Shown: positions 10,391-22,132 of the stretch, one piece after another
Numbering within the stretch: position 1 is the stretch's first letter
Layout of the letters: the number at the start of each line of letters is the position of its first letter
Assembly (NCBI GenBank): GCA_030765045.1
Contig: CM060963.1
Location: forward strand, 98,040,034-98,104,033
Direction of reading: 5' to 3'
DNA length: 64,000 bases
Origin: Tenodera sinensis
Lineage: Eukaryota > Arthropoda > Insecta > Mantodea > Mantidae
Notes under the pieces: model-generated
The model's database searches: none
Told to the model about the DNA's origin: nothing
The model's input: the letters and a program-made list of their open reading frames with translations, nothing else
Position numbers and translations under genes: made by a program

Positions 10391-11179
10391 GAAGCAATAA
10401 ACAGCACTTGTGTATATGCTGAATGAAATCAAATAGAATTATTTTCCTCTTGTTCAAGCCATAGTTTTAAGTCTATAGAATCTGACATGAGTTTCACATT
10501 TATATTTAATGAAGAAGCAAAGCAAATAAGAACAAACATCACTTTAAGTTGTCCAATATTGTAAGCACACACACACACACACACACAAAATGTTTTATAT
10601 ATAGCTAAACAGCAGAACTACATTAAGTATTGAGCCCACAAGGAATGTAAGTTATGGTCAATACTTTGTACATGTTTCACTATATACATAATTAACTATG
10701 TATAATCTCAACAGAGTACAATATGCAGCTTCCAATAATGAATGGAGTTTGGCAGAAACATTCCATCTATAATGTAAGGAGGACAATGCAAGTTGACAGA
10801 TTGGTTCTGTTCGTAGTATTGAATGGATTAAGTGAAAATTTGTCGTTAGGCAAAAAATGTATACAAAGCTGTCACTGTCTGTTTTTAATACAAAGTTTTG
10901 AAATAGTATGCTCAACTTTTGTGTTCTTTCTATAGATGTCAATAACTAAATCAAAATTACCTAAATTGGTTAATAATTGATAAATAATTTAGGTGGTATT
11001 TTATGATCCATTTTTATTTTTTTATTGTTTTTAATGTAGTGGAATTTTTTATTAGAATTTAAATAGAATCTACTTGTTTGTTAAGCCAATGTTTTTAAAT
11101 AAACTATAAGTATGAGTTTGATTTGATACTAACATTATTAATGTACCATGCCTTGCTGTTTTATTCATTAGAAATAGTA
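10391..11179. other. Intron sequence, nothing recognised
   Basis: AT-rich, with a short (CA)n repeat at 10565-10587. Short frames here show no family resemblance. Confidence 0.5.
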
Positions 11180-11187
11180 GTGCACTG

Positions 11188-12103
11188 CAGTGGTGGCTCA
11201 TAACTTCTAAATTTGAGACGGCGACATAATATATTTCCAGAATCTGCACGTTTTACATGATAGTTAATTCTGAATTTTACCAGAAAATATGTGAATAGAA
11301 AACAAACCATATAAAGTAAAGTATTGTTATGCATGATCTTCTATCTCTTCATTAAATGCCCTTGGAGTGCAAACTCAAATTTACCGCAGTAGTTGATGCA
11401 CTCTATGAGTTTACTAAGAATATAATGATTCTTTGTCACGTTTTCATTGTGTTTCTTTATTTGTAACCTCAAGAACTGTCTTGAACTCTGATGTCCACCT
11501 TGTCTATCATTTCAAACTGTATGCTATCATTTTATCAAAACTATGTAACACTACACCTTAAATGGTACAGCTGCAATTAATTTAGCAAAGAACTGAATTT
11601 CATTTACAATCAATTTAAATTACAAAATTCAATTTAAGAGGAAGGAGTATGTATTGTATGCGAGTGACAGCACTGTTAGCAGTGATCATGCGATGTTCAT
11701 TTGTTTCATTCTGATCAACTCGCATACACTTTCCCCTTCTACTTGGATGCCGCCCAGTTTATCTTTCGTCTGCACACCCCTCACCTATAATTGAAGCCTT
11801 CCCTGCAACTCTCCGCACCTCCAGCAGTATCCCATATATGCAAAAATTCCTGGACAGGCAAGGTGTAGTCCAAAATTGTGTCTGTAATGAAAACATTGGT
11901 GCTCTTCCATGTATTAGCAGTGTAAAAATATTTTAAACAAAACAAAATGGGTAAATAGAAACAGCAAGTGTAGGAATGTATTTGGCATGATGTCTGATCT
12001 CAAGGATATTTGAACTAGTCCTTTTGATGTAGTGTTACTTCTTCTTTTTTACTTTTATTTATTGGGAGATTACCATCCAAGAGTCTATTGCCAGCCACTA
12101 CTG
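11188..12103. mobile_element. Non-autonomous hAT element with perfect 8-bp target duplication
   Basis: The element is 916 bp. It begins CAGTGGTGGCTC and ends with the inverse CCACTACTG. The 8-bp GTGCACTG is repeated exactly at 11180-11187 and 12104-12111. The length of the duplication and the CAGTGG-type ends are hAT features. No transposase is encoded. A second, interrupted copy is at 40709-43490. Confidence 0.85.
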
Positions 12104-12479
12104 GTGCACTGTGGTTAAAAATAGTATTAAAAATAGTATTCTAATACGTATGTGAAAAGTAAATCACACTGTTTGACCAATAGATAGATTTATTTCCTAT
12201 CCTGAAAGTTATTTAGCTTTGATGCTTTAAATTAAGTTCTAAAAAGCCTATTCTCTATGCTTTCTGTATGTTATCACTCAAATTAAAATATAAAATTTGT
12301 AGTACATAGTTACATGTTATTTTATATATTATAATGCTTGATATTTTCATATTATACTTTAGAACATTTCTGAGAGAATCTTGCAAAATTTAGACATTCA
12401 GGTTTACACTATTGACTGTATCATAAATTACTAATCTTGGAAATGAGCAACTGTTCATAATTATAGAGGAAATCATTAC

Positions 12480-12673
12480 CTTTCCAACATTTGTATCATT
12501 GAATCCATCATAGCCTGGTTCTTCACTATTGAATGCTTGAGAAGATACATTTGCATAGGTCAGTATACCTAAACCAAACACTCTATTTTCAGCACACAAT
12601 GATAGACCCCTCATATGTATCCAATACTTTCTTGGTGGTTGGTTGGCTGTTAAAACAACATCATATCTTTCTC
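12480..12673 (-). CDS. Multicopper oxidase, exon e (end of second cupredoxin domain)
   Basis: This 194-nt exon has acceptor TTCACAG|GAG and donor GGAAAG|GTAATG. Two bases complete a Gly codon, followed by 64 open codons: ERYDVVLTANQPPRKYWIHM, RGLSLC, GLGILTYANVS and GYDGFNDTNVGK. The order GERYD, TANQP, YWIHMRGL, C, ILTY is the standard end of domain 2 in insect laccase-like enzymes. The exon ends in phase 0. The acidic stretch at its end belongs to the variable linker before domain 3. The 7.8-kb intron to exon f carries a hAT MITE, a broken RTE and a zinc-ribbon gene-family relic. Confidence 0.92.
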
Positions 12674-13600
12674 CTGTGAAAAATAACATTCATTTATTTT
12701 TCACATGTCTACTTTCTCCATAGATATTTTTGTAAAACCAAATGTAATTTCACATTAATTAATTGTCATTTGAGTGTTCCTTATATTTTTATAGAGATGT
12801 AGTACCTAACAAATTAGAAGTTGGAAATTTGAATCAGATTTCAGAAACTTATTGTCATAGCTGGGGTTTGAGTCATGGATCTGTGACTTTGTCACTGATT
12901 CTCCATCACTAACAGAAGAGCACCACCACAAAAAAATTGAAGACTCACACTTTCAATCCTGGCCATGGCAATGAGCTTTTCAAATCTATTTTTCCTTCCC
13001 AAGTTTGGTTCATGTACCAATATAAAACACCAATTATTACATTTATATAAAGTTATTTGTTTCATATGGGAAGAGTTTCTTAAATTTCAGAAGTTTGGCT
13101 TTGTATCATTCTATAGCACAGAGTAAAATTATACTTAATAGTTCAGCTTACCATGCTAAAAGTCTCTATCAGTCAGTTATATTGAGATAAGCAGGACTTA
13201 ATGTATGGTGTGCCCAGGAAGCGAAATATCTTTATCATATTCTTGTTTGTATTATGTTTACTTGTTTGTATTATTGTAACATCATAGTATCATTGAAACA
13301 AAACAAATGATTGATCCTGCCCATGTACATGAACCCTTTGCTTCACTTAGATCATTGTTTGAGTTAAATGTTAGATACCTACAAGTTTGTTATCTGTTGA
13401 GGAGAGGTAATTACTAGTCTGTGATAACATGAGGGTCGTACAAAGGACAGACAATAGCAACATGCAAGAATAGTTTAGGAAAAATTTAGTAAGGTTTTGA
13501 AGGACATTGTTTTCTTGGAAACAAAGGCCTTTATGTCAGGTAATGGGAAAGGTAAATGTCTTTAACTATGTAATTATATTGCGATGGGTTTGTTAAGAGA
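12674..13600. other. Intron sequence, nothing recognised
   Basis: AT-rich sequence between oxidase exon e and the 13.6-kb tandem repeat. I see no coding or repeat similarity. Confidence 0.4.
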
Positions 13601-13609
13601 TACTCATAA

Positions 13610-13875
13610 AACAGTGTGTGGTGGACAGCCTTCAAAGTCCCATTCCTGTCCTTACCATCCTGTTTCATCATGAGTCCACAGAGGGAGCAGTGCCAGGCAT
13701 CTATAGCTCTGCTTCTGTGATGGGCAGATGGCATTAGGGTGCCATCCAGTCTATCAGCAGATACATCTACAGTTAGCCTTCAAGTCTCATCCCTATACCA
13801 TACCAACTTGCTTGATCACAAGACCACAGAGGGAGGGCAGATGGCAGATGGCATTAGGGTGCCATCCAGTCCATC
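13610..13875. repeat. Tandem repeat, period about 123 bp
   Basis: GCAGATGGCATTAGGGTGCC occurs at 13723 and again at 13846. The sequence between (GTCTCATCCCTATACC...CACAGAGGGAG) also resembles 13630-13720, giving about two to two and a half diverged units. Confidence 0.7.
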
Positions 13876-13989
13876 TGCTTACATTATCTGTGGATAGATG
13901 GCACAGTATTTACTATTATCATCTCTTTCTCATTTATACTATTGTTTTAGACTTAAGGTGGAACTTTGGGACATGCTATTAAATATCCA

Positions 13990-14115
13990 ATCCAATATTT
14001 ACCTTTGCAACTGAGGGAAACCACAAAAAAAACCCAGTTAGATTGGTCAGCCCATAGGATTTGAACCCAGAATTCCCTGAATGCGAGCCTCACACATAGC
14101 TGCACATCTGGCTTG
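13990..14115 (-). mobile_element. tRNA-derived SINE fragment
   Basis: The minus strand has a B-box-like GGGTTCAAATCC followed by the CTGGGTTTTTTTTGTGG and TTTCCCTCAG body typical of arthropod SINE 3' parts. A tRNA-like head precedes it (CCAAGCCAGATGTGCAGC). Diverged. Confidence 0.45.
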
Positions 14116-14279
14116 GTAGGTAAGGTAAATTGAGAAGCGAAGTGCTACTGCACTTTCAGTTGAGCAGTCTGCAATGAACTACAATCAATAGTCTGCTGAG
14201 CTTAAATTAACTACATTGAAGACTGTATAAGTGTTTTATATGGATTTCCCAATATACTGTACATTCTTCTACTTTCCTT

Positions 14280-14645
14280 CTTCTTTATCTGATTACCCTC
14301 CCCTTATGTAGGACCTACATCCCTGCACCTAGGGTCAGAGGCTTGTCAGGGAGCAGATGAACCTACAGACTGGACAGAGTTAAGACCTGGAAGCTGGTAG
14401 CCAGCCAAGCACTAGGTATGATAGTGAAGAAGAGGATGATATGAAATGCAGTGAAATGGATGATTGGAGAGGGGATGATGGAGCAATTGGTGAAATGAAT
14501 GATGGGGAAACTGAAGAACCCAAAGAAAACCCACTCAGACGCCACTTTGTCCACCACGAATACCACATGTGGGTCCCTGAGAACGAACTTGGGCTACCTA
14601 GGTGGTAACCAAATGACCTAACTGCTTGGCCACGGCGCCGCCCTA
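14280..14645 (-). mobile_element. tRNA-derived SINE, family S2, minus orientation with head
   Basis: The minus-strand head (GGCGCCGTGGCCAAGCAG, A-box-like, then a B-box-like AGTTCGTTCTC) is followed by the body shared with 5505-5815 and 60213-60545. It is the most complete of the three copies and ends near the GATTACCCTCCCC motif at 14290. Confidence 0.7.
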
Positions 14646-14659
14646 GATTCAACAAAAAA

Positions 14660-16489
14660 CCTCAAGGTATTTTCATTCCTTAATCTTCTGTTGCTACGCA
14701 TTCTTTACAGATTATTTTAATTCAGCAACTTCCTAATGCATTATACCAAGATGCATTATACCTAATGCAAAAATACACACTTTATATCATTTTTAACTTC
14801 AATGTATAGTATGTACAAAACCTTAAGTTTGGTAATTATAAAGATTTAGATTAAAGCTTTTGGGAAAAGTCAGCACTATATTTTTCATATAAGTCGTGCT
14901 TTCTCTTTGGTGTTTATTGTAGTACAGTATACCATTTAACATTCATTTGAGTCCTGGCAAGGACCACAGTTTACTTACAGCTGAAGTTGGAAATTGGAAT
15001 CTGATATGAAAAGCTATAGCTAAGAAATAATATAAAATAACACATCATATATATATATAGATGGCTAATGAACTATGAACCATCATACTGTCTCTTGGCT
15101 ATGTGTGGTTAGTGGTGCCCATTGCAATTGTTATCATTAAATGGTGGTGCAACCAACAGCAACTATTTTAAAGGATTTTACTCACCAGCTATATGCAAAA
15201 AGTTGCAGAAACTGGCTACTGTTGTTGTCCATACATTTTGGCACCTCTTTAAGAAGGTATCTATCACTTGTCACAGTGCACATTGAATAATGCTGGTTAT
15301 TTTGTTTTAAATCTTCAAGAGTGTGTTTGTCCTATATAGGTTGTTTTTTTAACTTACTCCAGAGATAAATGTCACAGGAGTTAGGACATGGGTTGTATAT
15401 CTACTAATAATTCTGACCTCCATGAACACTATGTCAGTTGTTTTCATCTATAATAGGAAATTGTTTTAAACTGTGGTTGGCAATACTGGTTAAATGGGTC
15501 ACACAATTCATTACATTATTACCTGCAGGTTTAGTGCAGGTAGTTAGCAGAAGATAATTGCAGAGCACCACTTATAGTTCCGATGAATGGGTCTCCCCAT
15601 AGTTTAGTGGTTAACATATCACCTGGCCTGGATATGACTGGGGACTTTAGTCTGCACATACTCCTGTTAGCCTTTTGGTCACACAAATATTTAATATGCT
15701 CTTTGCTCATTATGCTGACCCATCAAATTCTTTTAATCAATATATCTTGTTTAATGTTCCAATTGATATCCTTTTCATTTGAATAAATTTCTAGAAATGA
15801 CCATGAAATGAAAGCATGACCAACATCGTGTGTTTCAGCTCTTCCAGTTTGAGCTCCCTCTAATGTACTCACATACCCATGAAGTCATGAAAATGGAATG
15901 AGTGTTTGAGAAAATATGAAATTTGGATACATTTGAGAATGAACACAATAAAATTCCTTTACAAAATGTGTTCAAAGTATTTATAGTGTTATTTATAGTG
16001 TTTTAAATTGCAACTCATTAGTCACATATGTATTAAATATGAGTCCATTTTACCTTGAAAATTCTGTTCAGACCTCTGGTATATGTAACATGTGTCTAAA
16101 TGCAAGATCACCTAGTTAAAGAATATGTCCTGTGCAATTTTAACCTCAAACTAGTTGCTTTTGTAACTTTTTGCACCAAGAATCTTTTTGCAAACCATAT
16201 TTGAACTTCACAAACTGACTGGGTTATTTCATATAAAAATCATGCATAAACCAGGCTGTGCAGTAGAAAAAACATTCTAAACCATATTTCACTTTGTAAT
16301 TAAATTCAGGACAAAATAAATTATTACTAACTGAAATCAACCATTGTTCATCACCATTGAACAGCCAGACACTGGCATGACCTACACTGTACCAGTAGCA
16401 GGGAACATATGCCCATACAGAGGAAAAATACTCAAATAGGTTCACATTTCATTGGGTCCCTGCATGTGTGAATATAAAAATTTAGGTAC
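14660..16489. other. Intron sequence with one weak tRNA-like patch
   Basis: Mostly featureless AT-rich sequence. Around 15590-15650 the plus strand has CCCATAGTTTAGTGGTTAAC, an A-box-like SINE-head pattern without a clear B-box. A short (AT)n is at 15047-15058. Confidence 0.35.
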
Positions 16490-16700
16490 CTGAATATATA
16501 TTGATGGAGTTTACTGTTACAGGCTTAACAGGATTGCCATCTGTAGCAATGACCATCATATTGTGTCCTTCTATTGAAAATTGTACACCACAAACTGTGC
16601 ACAGACCACCTACGATGCGAAGTCTATATCGCCTGTTTCGGACAACCGTAATTTCAGCAAAAGGATAGTCACTGCTTCTGTTGCCTTGGCTCTCTGGCAG
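16490..16700 (-). CDS. Multicopper oxidase, exon d (second cupredoxin domain)
   Basis: This 211-nt exon has acceptor TTTATTAG|CTG after a long pyrimidine tract and donor TTCAG|GTACC. It encodes 70 codons plus one base, all open: LPESQGNRSSDYPF, AEITVVRNRRYRLRIVGG, FSIEGHNMMVIATDGNPVKP and SINIYS. The runs RYRLRI, IEGHNMMVIATDG and VKPVTVNSINIYSGERYD (the last completed by exon e) are hallmark strings of the second domain in insect multicopper oxidases. That domain is structural in most members. The final G joins GA of exon e to restore GERYD. Confidence 0.92.
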
Positions 16701-17950
16701 CTAATAAAGAAAAGAGAAAGTTTATAACAACTATAGTTCCAATGCAAAGATTTTCATTTATAACAGTAAATATGGTAGCACAAACCATCCACATAGTCAG
16801 ACACATTTTTGAGGGATGGTATGTTAGTGACGTTTCCCAAAGAATGATGCCAATGGCTTGATGATGCCAATGATACCAATTTTAGTAGTCATTGAAGTTT
16901 TAGGGGCAGGGATTGCACCCTAATATATGTACTGTATACTGTAAGTTTGTGACTTTTGAACTGGCCTCCAAAATTACAAGAGTCAAGTGCAAGATATGGT
17001 TGAAGTATTGTTGCTGTGGGCAATGACTAGCTGTTTGGTATGCTTCAGAAATGAGTCAACTTAATCTCCAGTTTTGGCCCAGAAAAAAGACATAAGAAAA
17101 GGATAAGGTATTGTATGGGGGAAAACAAAGATAGAAAAACCAGGTAGAACAACATAAAATTCATTGGACTGTAGGCAGCATTTAGGTATAGCAGTTGCTA
17201 AGTGAATTGGCTGTCTAGAAATTCAACTACCCTGATAGAGAAAGCTCTTAAAGCAAGAGGTGTAAGTCACATTGCTTTATGGTTTCTCTGTTCTACCTCA
17301 GTCACCAGAACAAAACAACGCAGAGCCTGGCTTTGTTTACTTATTGCATCTCCTTAGAGTAACAGACAAAAACAGAATTAAGGATGGGAATATGTCCACT
17401 GACATCATCATATAAAAGTTACCCATTGTAACTTTTTTGAGCATATTTCCTGAAACTTAAACTTGTGCACTCTTGCTCTCTTTCTCTCTCTCTCTCCTCT
17501 CAATGACGATATCATTTTGTTGTTCCTTAAGTTCTCAAAAGTAGCTTTATTCATATTTATATGCAAAAATTGATATCTTTATTACTCTCACTAACTCAAC
17601 CCTTTCCATTTCTAATCATGCATATAATATGCAAGCTCCTTATGGAGTTCTGCCTCTAGTACCCAAATTAAACATGTACAGACATTTCAGAACCAGCTGT
17701 TTAGGATAATCACCAGTGCACGCTGATACATAAGAAATGAAAATTCCCATTTAAATATGAATTTACCTAAAGTAGCCACAGTTCTTCACTCTTCTTATAG
17801 CAATCTACATACAATGTTCTCAAAGCACATGAACATCTTGCTGAATCAGATGCCACAGAACATGCCACCAGAACCACCACATTCAGGAAAAGACATAAGA
17901 CATAGTGGTCTATTGACTGATTGAGGAACATCAATGGATGTAACCCTCAG
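16701..17950. other. Intron sequence, nothing recognised
   Basis: A (CT)n stretch at 17474-17496. Otherwise no feature seen. Confidence 0.4.
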
Positions 17951-17954
17951 ACAT

Positions 17955-18164
17955 GGGCACCGGCAGACCCTTTTCCAGGAGAGGACTTGCACATTGGAAG
18001 TTTGCAATCAAACATTATTAATTCATTATTTTGTTGTCAAAGGTTATAGTATTTGTTGTGGATAACTGTATTAATTTGTGCTAAGTAAAAATTGTTGACT
18101 GCCCATAGAATGTATTAGCTTCCAAGGGGGGCTTCCCTTGCCCCCCCCCCCCTTTGCAACGCCC
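17955..18164. mobile_element. Small DNA element (MITE M1), copy 1
   Basis: About 210 bp, starting GGGCACCGGCAG and ending CAACGCCC, flanked by AT on both sides. It shares its whole length with 40309-40554 and with the split copy 43498-43564 plus 55805-55974. The core holds TTTGCAATCAAACATTATT and ATTCATTATTTTGTTGTC. A C-rich run lies near the right end. Confidence 0.65.
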
Positions 18165-18719
18165 ATTCCCTCAAAACAAGCTTCATAATAATGTTAGAAT
18201 AACTTATGTAACACAATTGTAGTACTATTTGTTTATACAACTGGTGAATGGAAGAGCCACAGTATATAATTTCATCTCATTCACATCCTGAGATTCAGCT
18301 TGTTGATCACTTGAATCTCACACCCAGCTTGCAATTCATTGTAGAAATGTATCTTAATTTTATTCATATTCCCCAATATTACTATTACATTTGTCACAAC
18401 AGCAAAATGAGAACTTCCTTCTTCTTCATGTTAATGTTGCATTATTTAATGATGCAACCAAACTTGGCTACTATCTAAAACTTAAGCTGTGAAATAAGAT
18501 ATGAATACAACAAAAACATTTCTCACTTCTTTATGCTGATATTGCATTTTTCAATGATACATCGACAGCAATATGGACTGTTGGTCTTGACCCTCTGAAG
18601 GGACACATATTTTTATCACACAGCAAACGGTAATTATTTTCAGTCATTGTCTTACCTTTCGTCTGAGCATTTACAGGTTGACTGTTAACAGCTTTAATTG
18701 TTAATCACAGTATGGGCTA

Positions 18720-18880
18720 CTGGGGTTCAGTTTTCTTTAGGCAGGTTTGCTCTGGGTTCTCCGGTTTCCCCCACCATCTCACTCCACTAGTACTCCATTT
18801 TCATTCCATATATCATCAGTACCTACTGTGCCACATGTAGCAAAATTGAGCATTAAACACTACAAAAAAAAACTAGGCCT
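18720..18880 (+). mobile_element. SINE S2-like fragment
   Basis: CTGGGTTCTCCGGTTTCCCC followed by ACCATCTCACTCCACTAG matches the body order of the S2 copy at 5600-5650. The head is missing. Confidence 0.4.
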
Positions 18881-18973
18881 GTCAGATCTGAACGATAAGG
18901 GATTGTTGATTAAATATTAACTTCAGGGACAGTGCATTTGAATAAATTTGCCTAGAAACAAGATAAACAACAA

Positions 18974-19660
18974 TTATAAAAGTAAAATGAACATTCTGCC
19001 ACATCTGTTTATATATGTAATGAACTCCAGCCGTCTTTCTTTACAGGTCAACTGCATTGTTACACTATCAAAAAGCAATTCCTTGTAGTGTCTTCTCAAT
19101 GAAACAAGTGTTATTTTTCCACCAATAGAAGAGCCAAGTTGCTCAGATAAATTTGTCCTTGTGTTGTCTGTAAATAAGATTTTATTCATTTCAAGGTTGA
19201 AAAACTCCCTCTGCACTTTCAGTACTGGAAGAAAATGTTACAAATCAGTTCACTTAGTTCATAAACTTCACTGTGTGCAACGTAAAGTCCATTTGATTTC
19301 ATATAATTTGCAATGGTTTGAACGGATTTGTTAGAACATTTTTGAAGTGAATGTAGCACTTTCAATTCATTTTTCAAAGACAGTATATCAAAATAGGACA
19401 CATATAGATTGCTCAGTTTACATAATATCTTTATTGGGAAGCTTTTATCATGACTTGCAAAAAGTTAAGAATCCAGTAAGGCCAGAAATTTCAACTGTTT
19501 CTGTGATTCAAATCTTAATTTAATCTGAGTTATTAATGTGTCCAGGGTTTCACAAGAATTCCTCAAGTAGGAAGAATGGGTTTCACCTTCACAATAATTT
19601 CTCTTTCTAGACCTTTCTTCATCCTCTTCATTAGCAACTCTCATAGTTTTGACCATATTT
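18974..19660 (-). pseudogene. hAT transposase C-terminal remnant (ZMYM1/DUF4371-like)
   Basis: Reading the minus strand from 19660 down gives SCETLDTLITQIKLRFES, ASHDKSFPIKILCKLS (partly frameshifted), SEVYELSELICNIFFQY, then in another frame RGSFSTLK, IKSYLQTTQGQIYLSNLALL. The ERSFS.LKRIKSYLR...R.LSNLALL pattern is the C-terminal dimerisation region of hAT transposases related to ZMYM1-like proteins. Stops and frameshifts show decay. No terminal repeats were found. Confidence 0.55.
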
Positions 19661-20240
19661 CTTCAAATCCTATGTTTCTAATTATTTATTGATCTTTAAT
19701 GTACATCCAAAGCTGTGGTTAAATATACTAAAATTGTAAAACCCATCAAATTTCAGGGTATTTCTCAGTTGCAAACAACAAGCATACCCAGCAACAGTTT
19801 ATTTAATTGGCATGAACTAGTAAGCCATGCATACTTAGCATAATTGTGTATATTAAAATATCTTTTCTAAGGATGTTTATTTGTTTCCTTCTGTTCACAT
19901 TGCAAGTGCATAAGAACTGGAGTAGGGCTTCTCTGTGTAGTATCACTACTATCCTCATATTTCAACTGTGACTATGGTCGTTTTACTAATTCTTTATTAC
20001 ACATTGTTCATCCATTTTAAAACATTAGCACTAGCAACTGTTTTGGTACACTGTATAGGTACACTATGAAATCAATAGGACTGAATGGCAACAAGCATTT
20101 GAAGCCCTATTCTCCCCTCTGAACAATGGTATAGAAGGAGATATATTCCATCCTACGTGGTAATTCTGCATGAGGGAAACTGACTAGTATTGCAATTATT
20201 ATTATTACTTATTAATTTATAGTTTACTTTAGATATGGGT
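19661..20240. other. Intron sequence, nothing recognised
   Basis: AT-rich, with no family resemblance or repeat structure seen. Confidence 0.35.
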
Positions 20241-20279
20241 TTCAATGATAGCTTTGATAGCCACAGCATATACTACTGT

Positions 20280-20580
20280 TAAGAAGATATTTAAAGTATT
20301 CTTCGAGTGTTGGATAACCTCAAGCTTTAGAACAGTACAAGCAGTATGGAAGGCCTTCCAGGCTTTGAATGCTTATTTTAATAGACATTTAACTGACATG
20401 CTAAAAAAATCAAATATAAGGGAATAGTTTAACAGATTGCAGAAAACACTATCAAGTCCCAAGCTCATGTGCAACATTGTACTACATTTTGATGTTCTTT
20501 ATGAGCTTAGTATCTTTTCACAGTACTTCCGAAAGGACAGTGCTACTATTCCCTCATTGTATAGGGCAATTGAGGGGCAT
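20280..20580 (+). pseudogene. hAT transposase middle-region remnant
   Basis: The plus strand reads SSFRTVQAVWKAFQALNAYF, then after a stop LQKTLSSPKLMCNIVLHFDV and LYELSIFSQYFRKDSATIPS. This spacing (W.(S)S.RTV.AVW..F.AL..HF, then a leucine-rich block with LMFD.L.ELS) is that of the insertion domain of KIAA1586-type hAT transposases. It lacks the catalytic parts. The adjacent relic at 18974-19660 is on the opposite strand, so the two need not belong together. Confidence 0.45.
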
Positions 20581-21199
20581 TTTTTCAAAACTTGATAGAT
20601 GCAAAGTTTTACAAAATTGAGTTATATGTAGTATCAGCATAATTTTCACCTTTGCATCGTTCTGTGAAATCAGATTTTACAAAATTCGATTCTTGTCCTG
20701 TGTAGAAGGTAGGAAATATTAGCAGTTTTCTCAAAGCTCGATAGATGCACTTGCTCACTTAAAGCAAAGGTCGATAGATGCAATTTCATTATTTTATGAT
20801 CCAGAGTGTAGCAACCTAAATTTTATGAAATGCATGTTGGCATTGACTGCCATCTAACTGTTGCGATTCTTGGAATTCTCAAACATTTCTGCATGCTTTG
20901 TACATTGCTGCATCATTGGCAATAACTGCAAACTCTAGTTGTGCACTTGGATTTCACATTCATTTTCTACAAGCTTTTTTTTTGTACCATTTATATCCCG
21001 CCTTTAACTGCAGAGGTCATATCGGTGGCCTTACCTATTGGCAATGCTGTTACTCATATAACAGTGGGTTTTTCGGTCTTTGGGGGTGTTTTTCCAAACT
21101 AGTTTAACACTTGTTCTTATTATATAGCACCCATGGCAGTGGACATTGATGATGTCAAATTAAATTATAATTGAGAAAGGAAATTCAGAAAAGAAACAT

Positions 21200-21605
21200 T
21201 CAAGGCCTAATGGAAATGTTTAGTTCTTCCAGGTTTGTAGGCCATGGTCTAGAAGGCATTGTAGATACCAACATTTCGCCAAGTACTGCACTTGGCATCA
21301 TCAGGGTAACACGATCTGCTGTCTGCACTGGTCAGAGTTTGAATGTGGAAGCAGAGAAAGATTGGAAACACAGATCGTTAACATCTGTTAGGGTTATTTA
21401 TATGGTGAGGGTGGGCGGGGCATTGTTGCACTGGCTGCGGTAGTGATTGGCTAGTTGTTGGTGGGGTTTTATTACAACTGTTGTGTGTGTCTGAAAGTTT
21501 ATCTAAGACCAGTATCCATGCTTTATGTACACTAAGTATTTCCTCCTTGTGATTAAAGTTGTGATTACAAGCCTGGAAGAACTAAACATTTTCAATAGTC
21601 AAGAT
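21200..21605. repeat. Inverted-repeat pair with hammerhead-like core (possible retroelement terminal repeat)
   Basis: GGAAATGTTTAGTTCTTCCAGG at 21213 recurs inverted near 21567-21590 (CCTGGAAGAACTAAACATTT). Between them, on the minus strand, is a hammerhead-ribozyme-like core (21274-21304). Penelope-like elements carry such motifs in their terminal repeats, and a Penelope-like coding relic exists at 5.3 kb. No coding sequence was recognised here. Confidence 0.4.
21274..21304 (-). ncRNA. Hammerhead-ribozyme-like core
   Basis: The minus strand reads CTGATGA, then a perfect 7-bp stem (GCCAAGT/ACTTGGC) with a five-base loop, then GAAA. These are the conserved core boxes and stem II of a hammerhead. 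One extra T between the first box and stem II, and no clean stem III, make it either degenerate or coincidental. Confidence 0.35.
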
Positions 21606-21609
21606 GCCG

Positions 21610-22130
21610 GCCCTGAAAGCCTAAGTTTATATATTCAAGACCTAAGTTTAGGGTATTTACCTTGCATTTGCCAATTTTGGGAACTGAAGAAAATATATAC
21701 CTTTAAATTTATTAATACTATTTTAATTTTTCTCAGATCTATTAATTTTGTTTAAGATAATAAATTATTATGTACCTTTTAATAAAGCTGTTTCCCTACC
21801 TTCTTTTCAAAGATTAATGAAAACCTTACCTTTAAAAATCATAAAGGAAGATCATGGTAGGATTTAACAGACCTCCTATTCAACAGTTCAAGCCTGAACA
21901 ACCTTGACCACCTATATCAGTACTTGAATATTAAGGAAACACATGTATTGTAGATATAAAGGGAGAATTCTAAATGTAATTGTCAGATCTGTGATAGTTG
22001 TAAATAATAAATTAAGCATATTGCTGAATTTACTTCTTAGAGAAAAACATTTAAATACCTACCTCTATAGTGTTAATGCTTAATTCAGATTGGGAAATTA
22101 CCAGTAATATCTTAAAGATACTAAAAAAAT
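21610..22130. other. Intron sequence, nothing recognised
   Basis: AT-rich, without recognised features. Confidence 0.35.
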
Positions 22131-22132
22131 TA

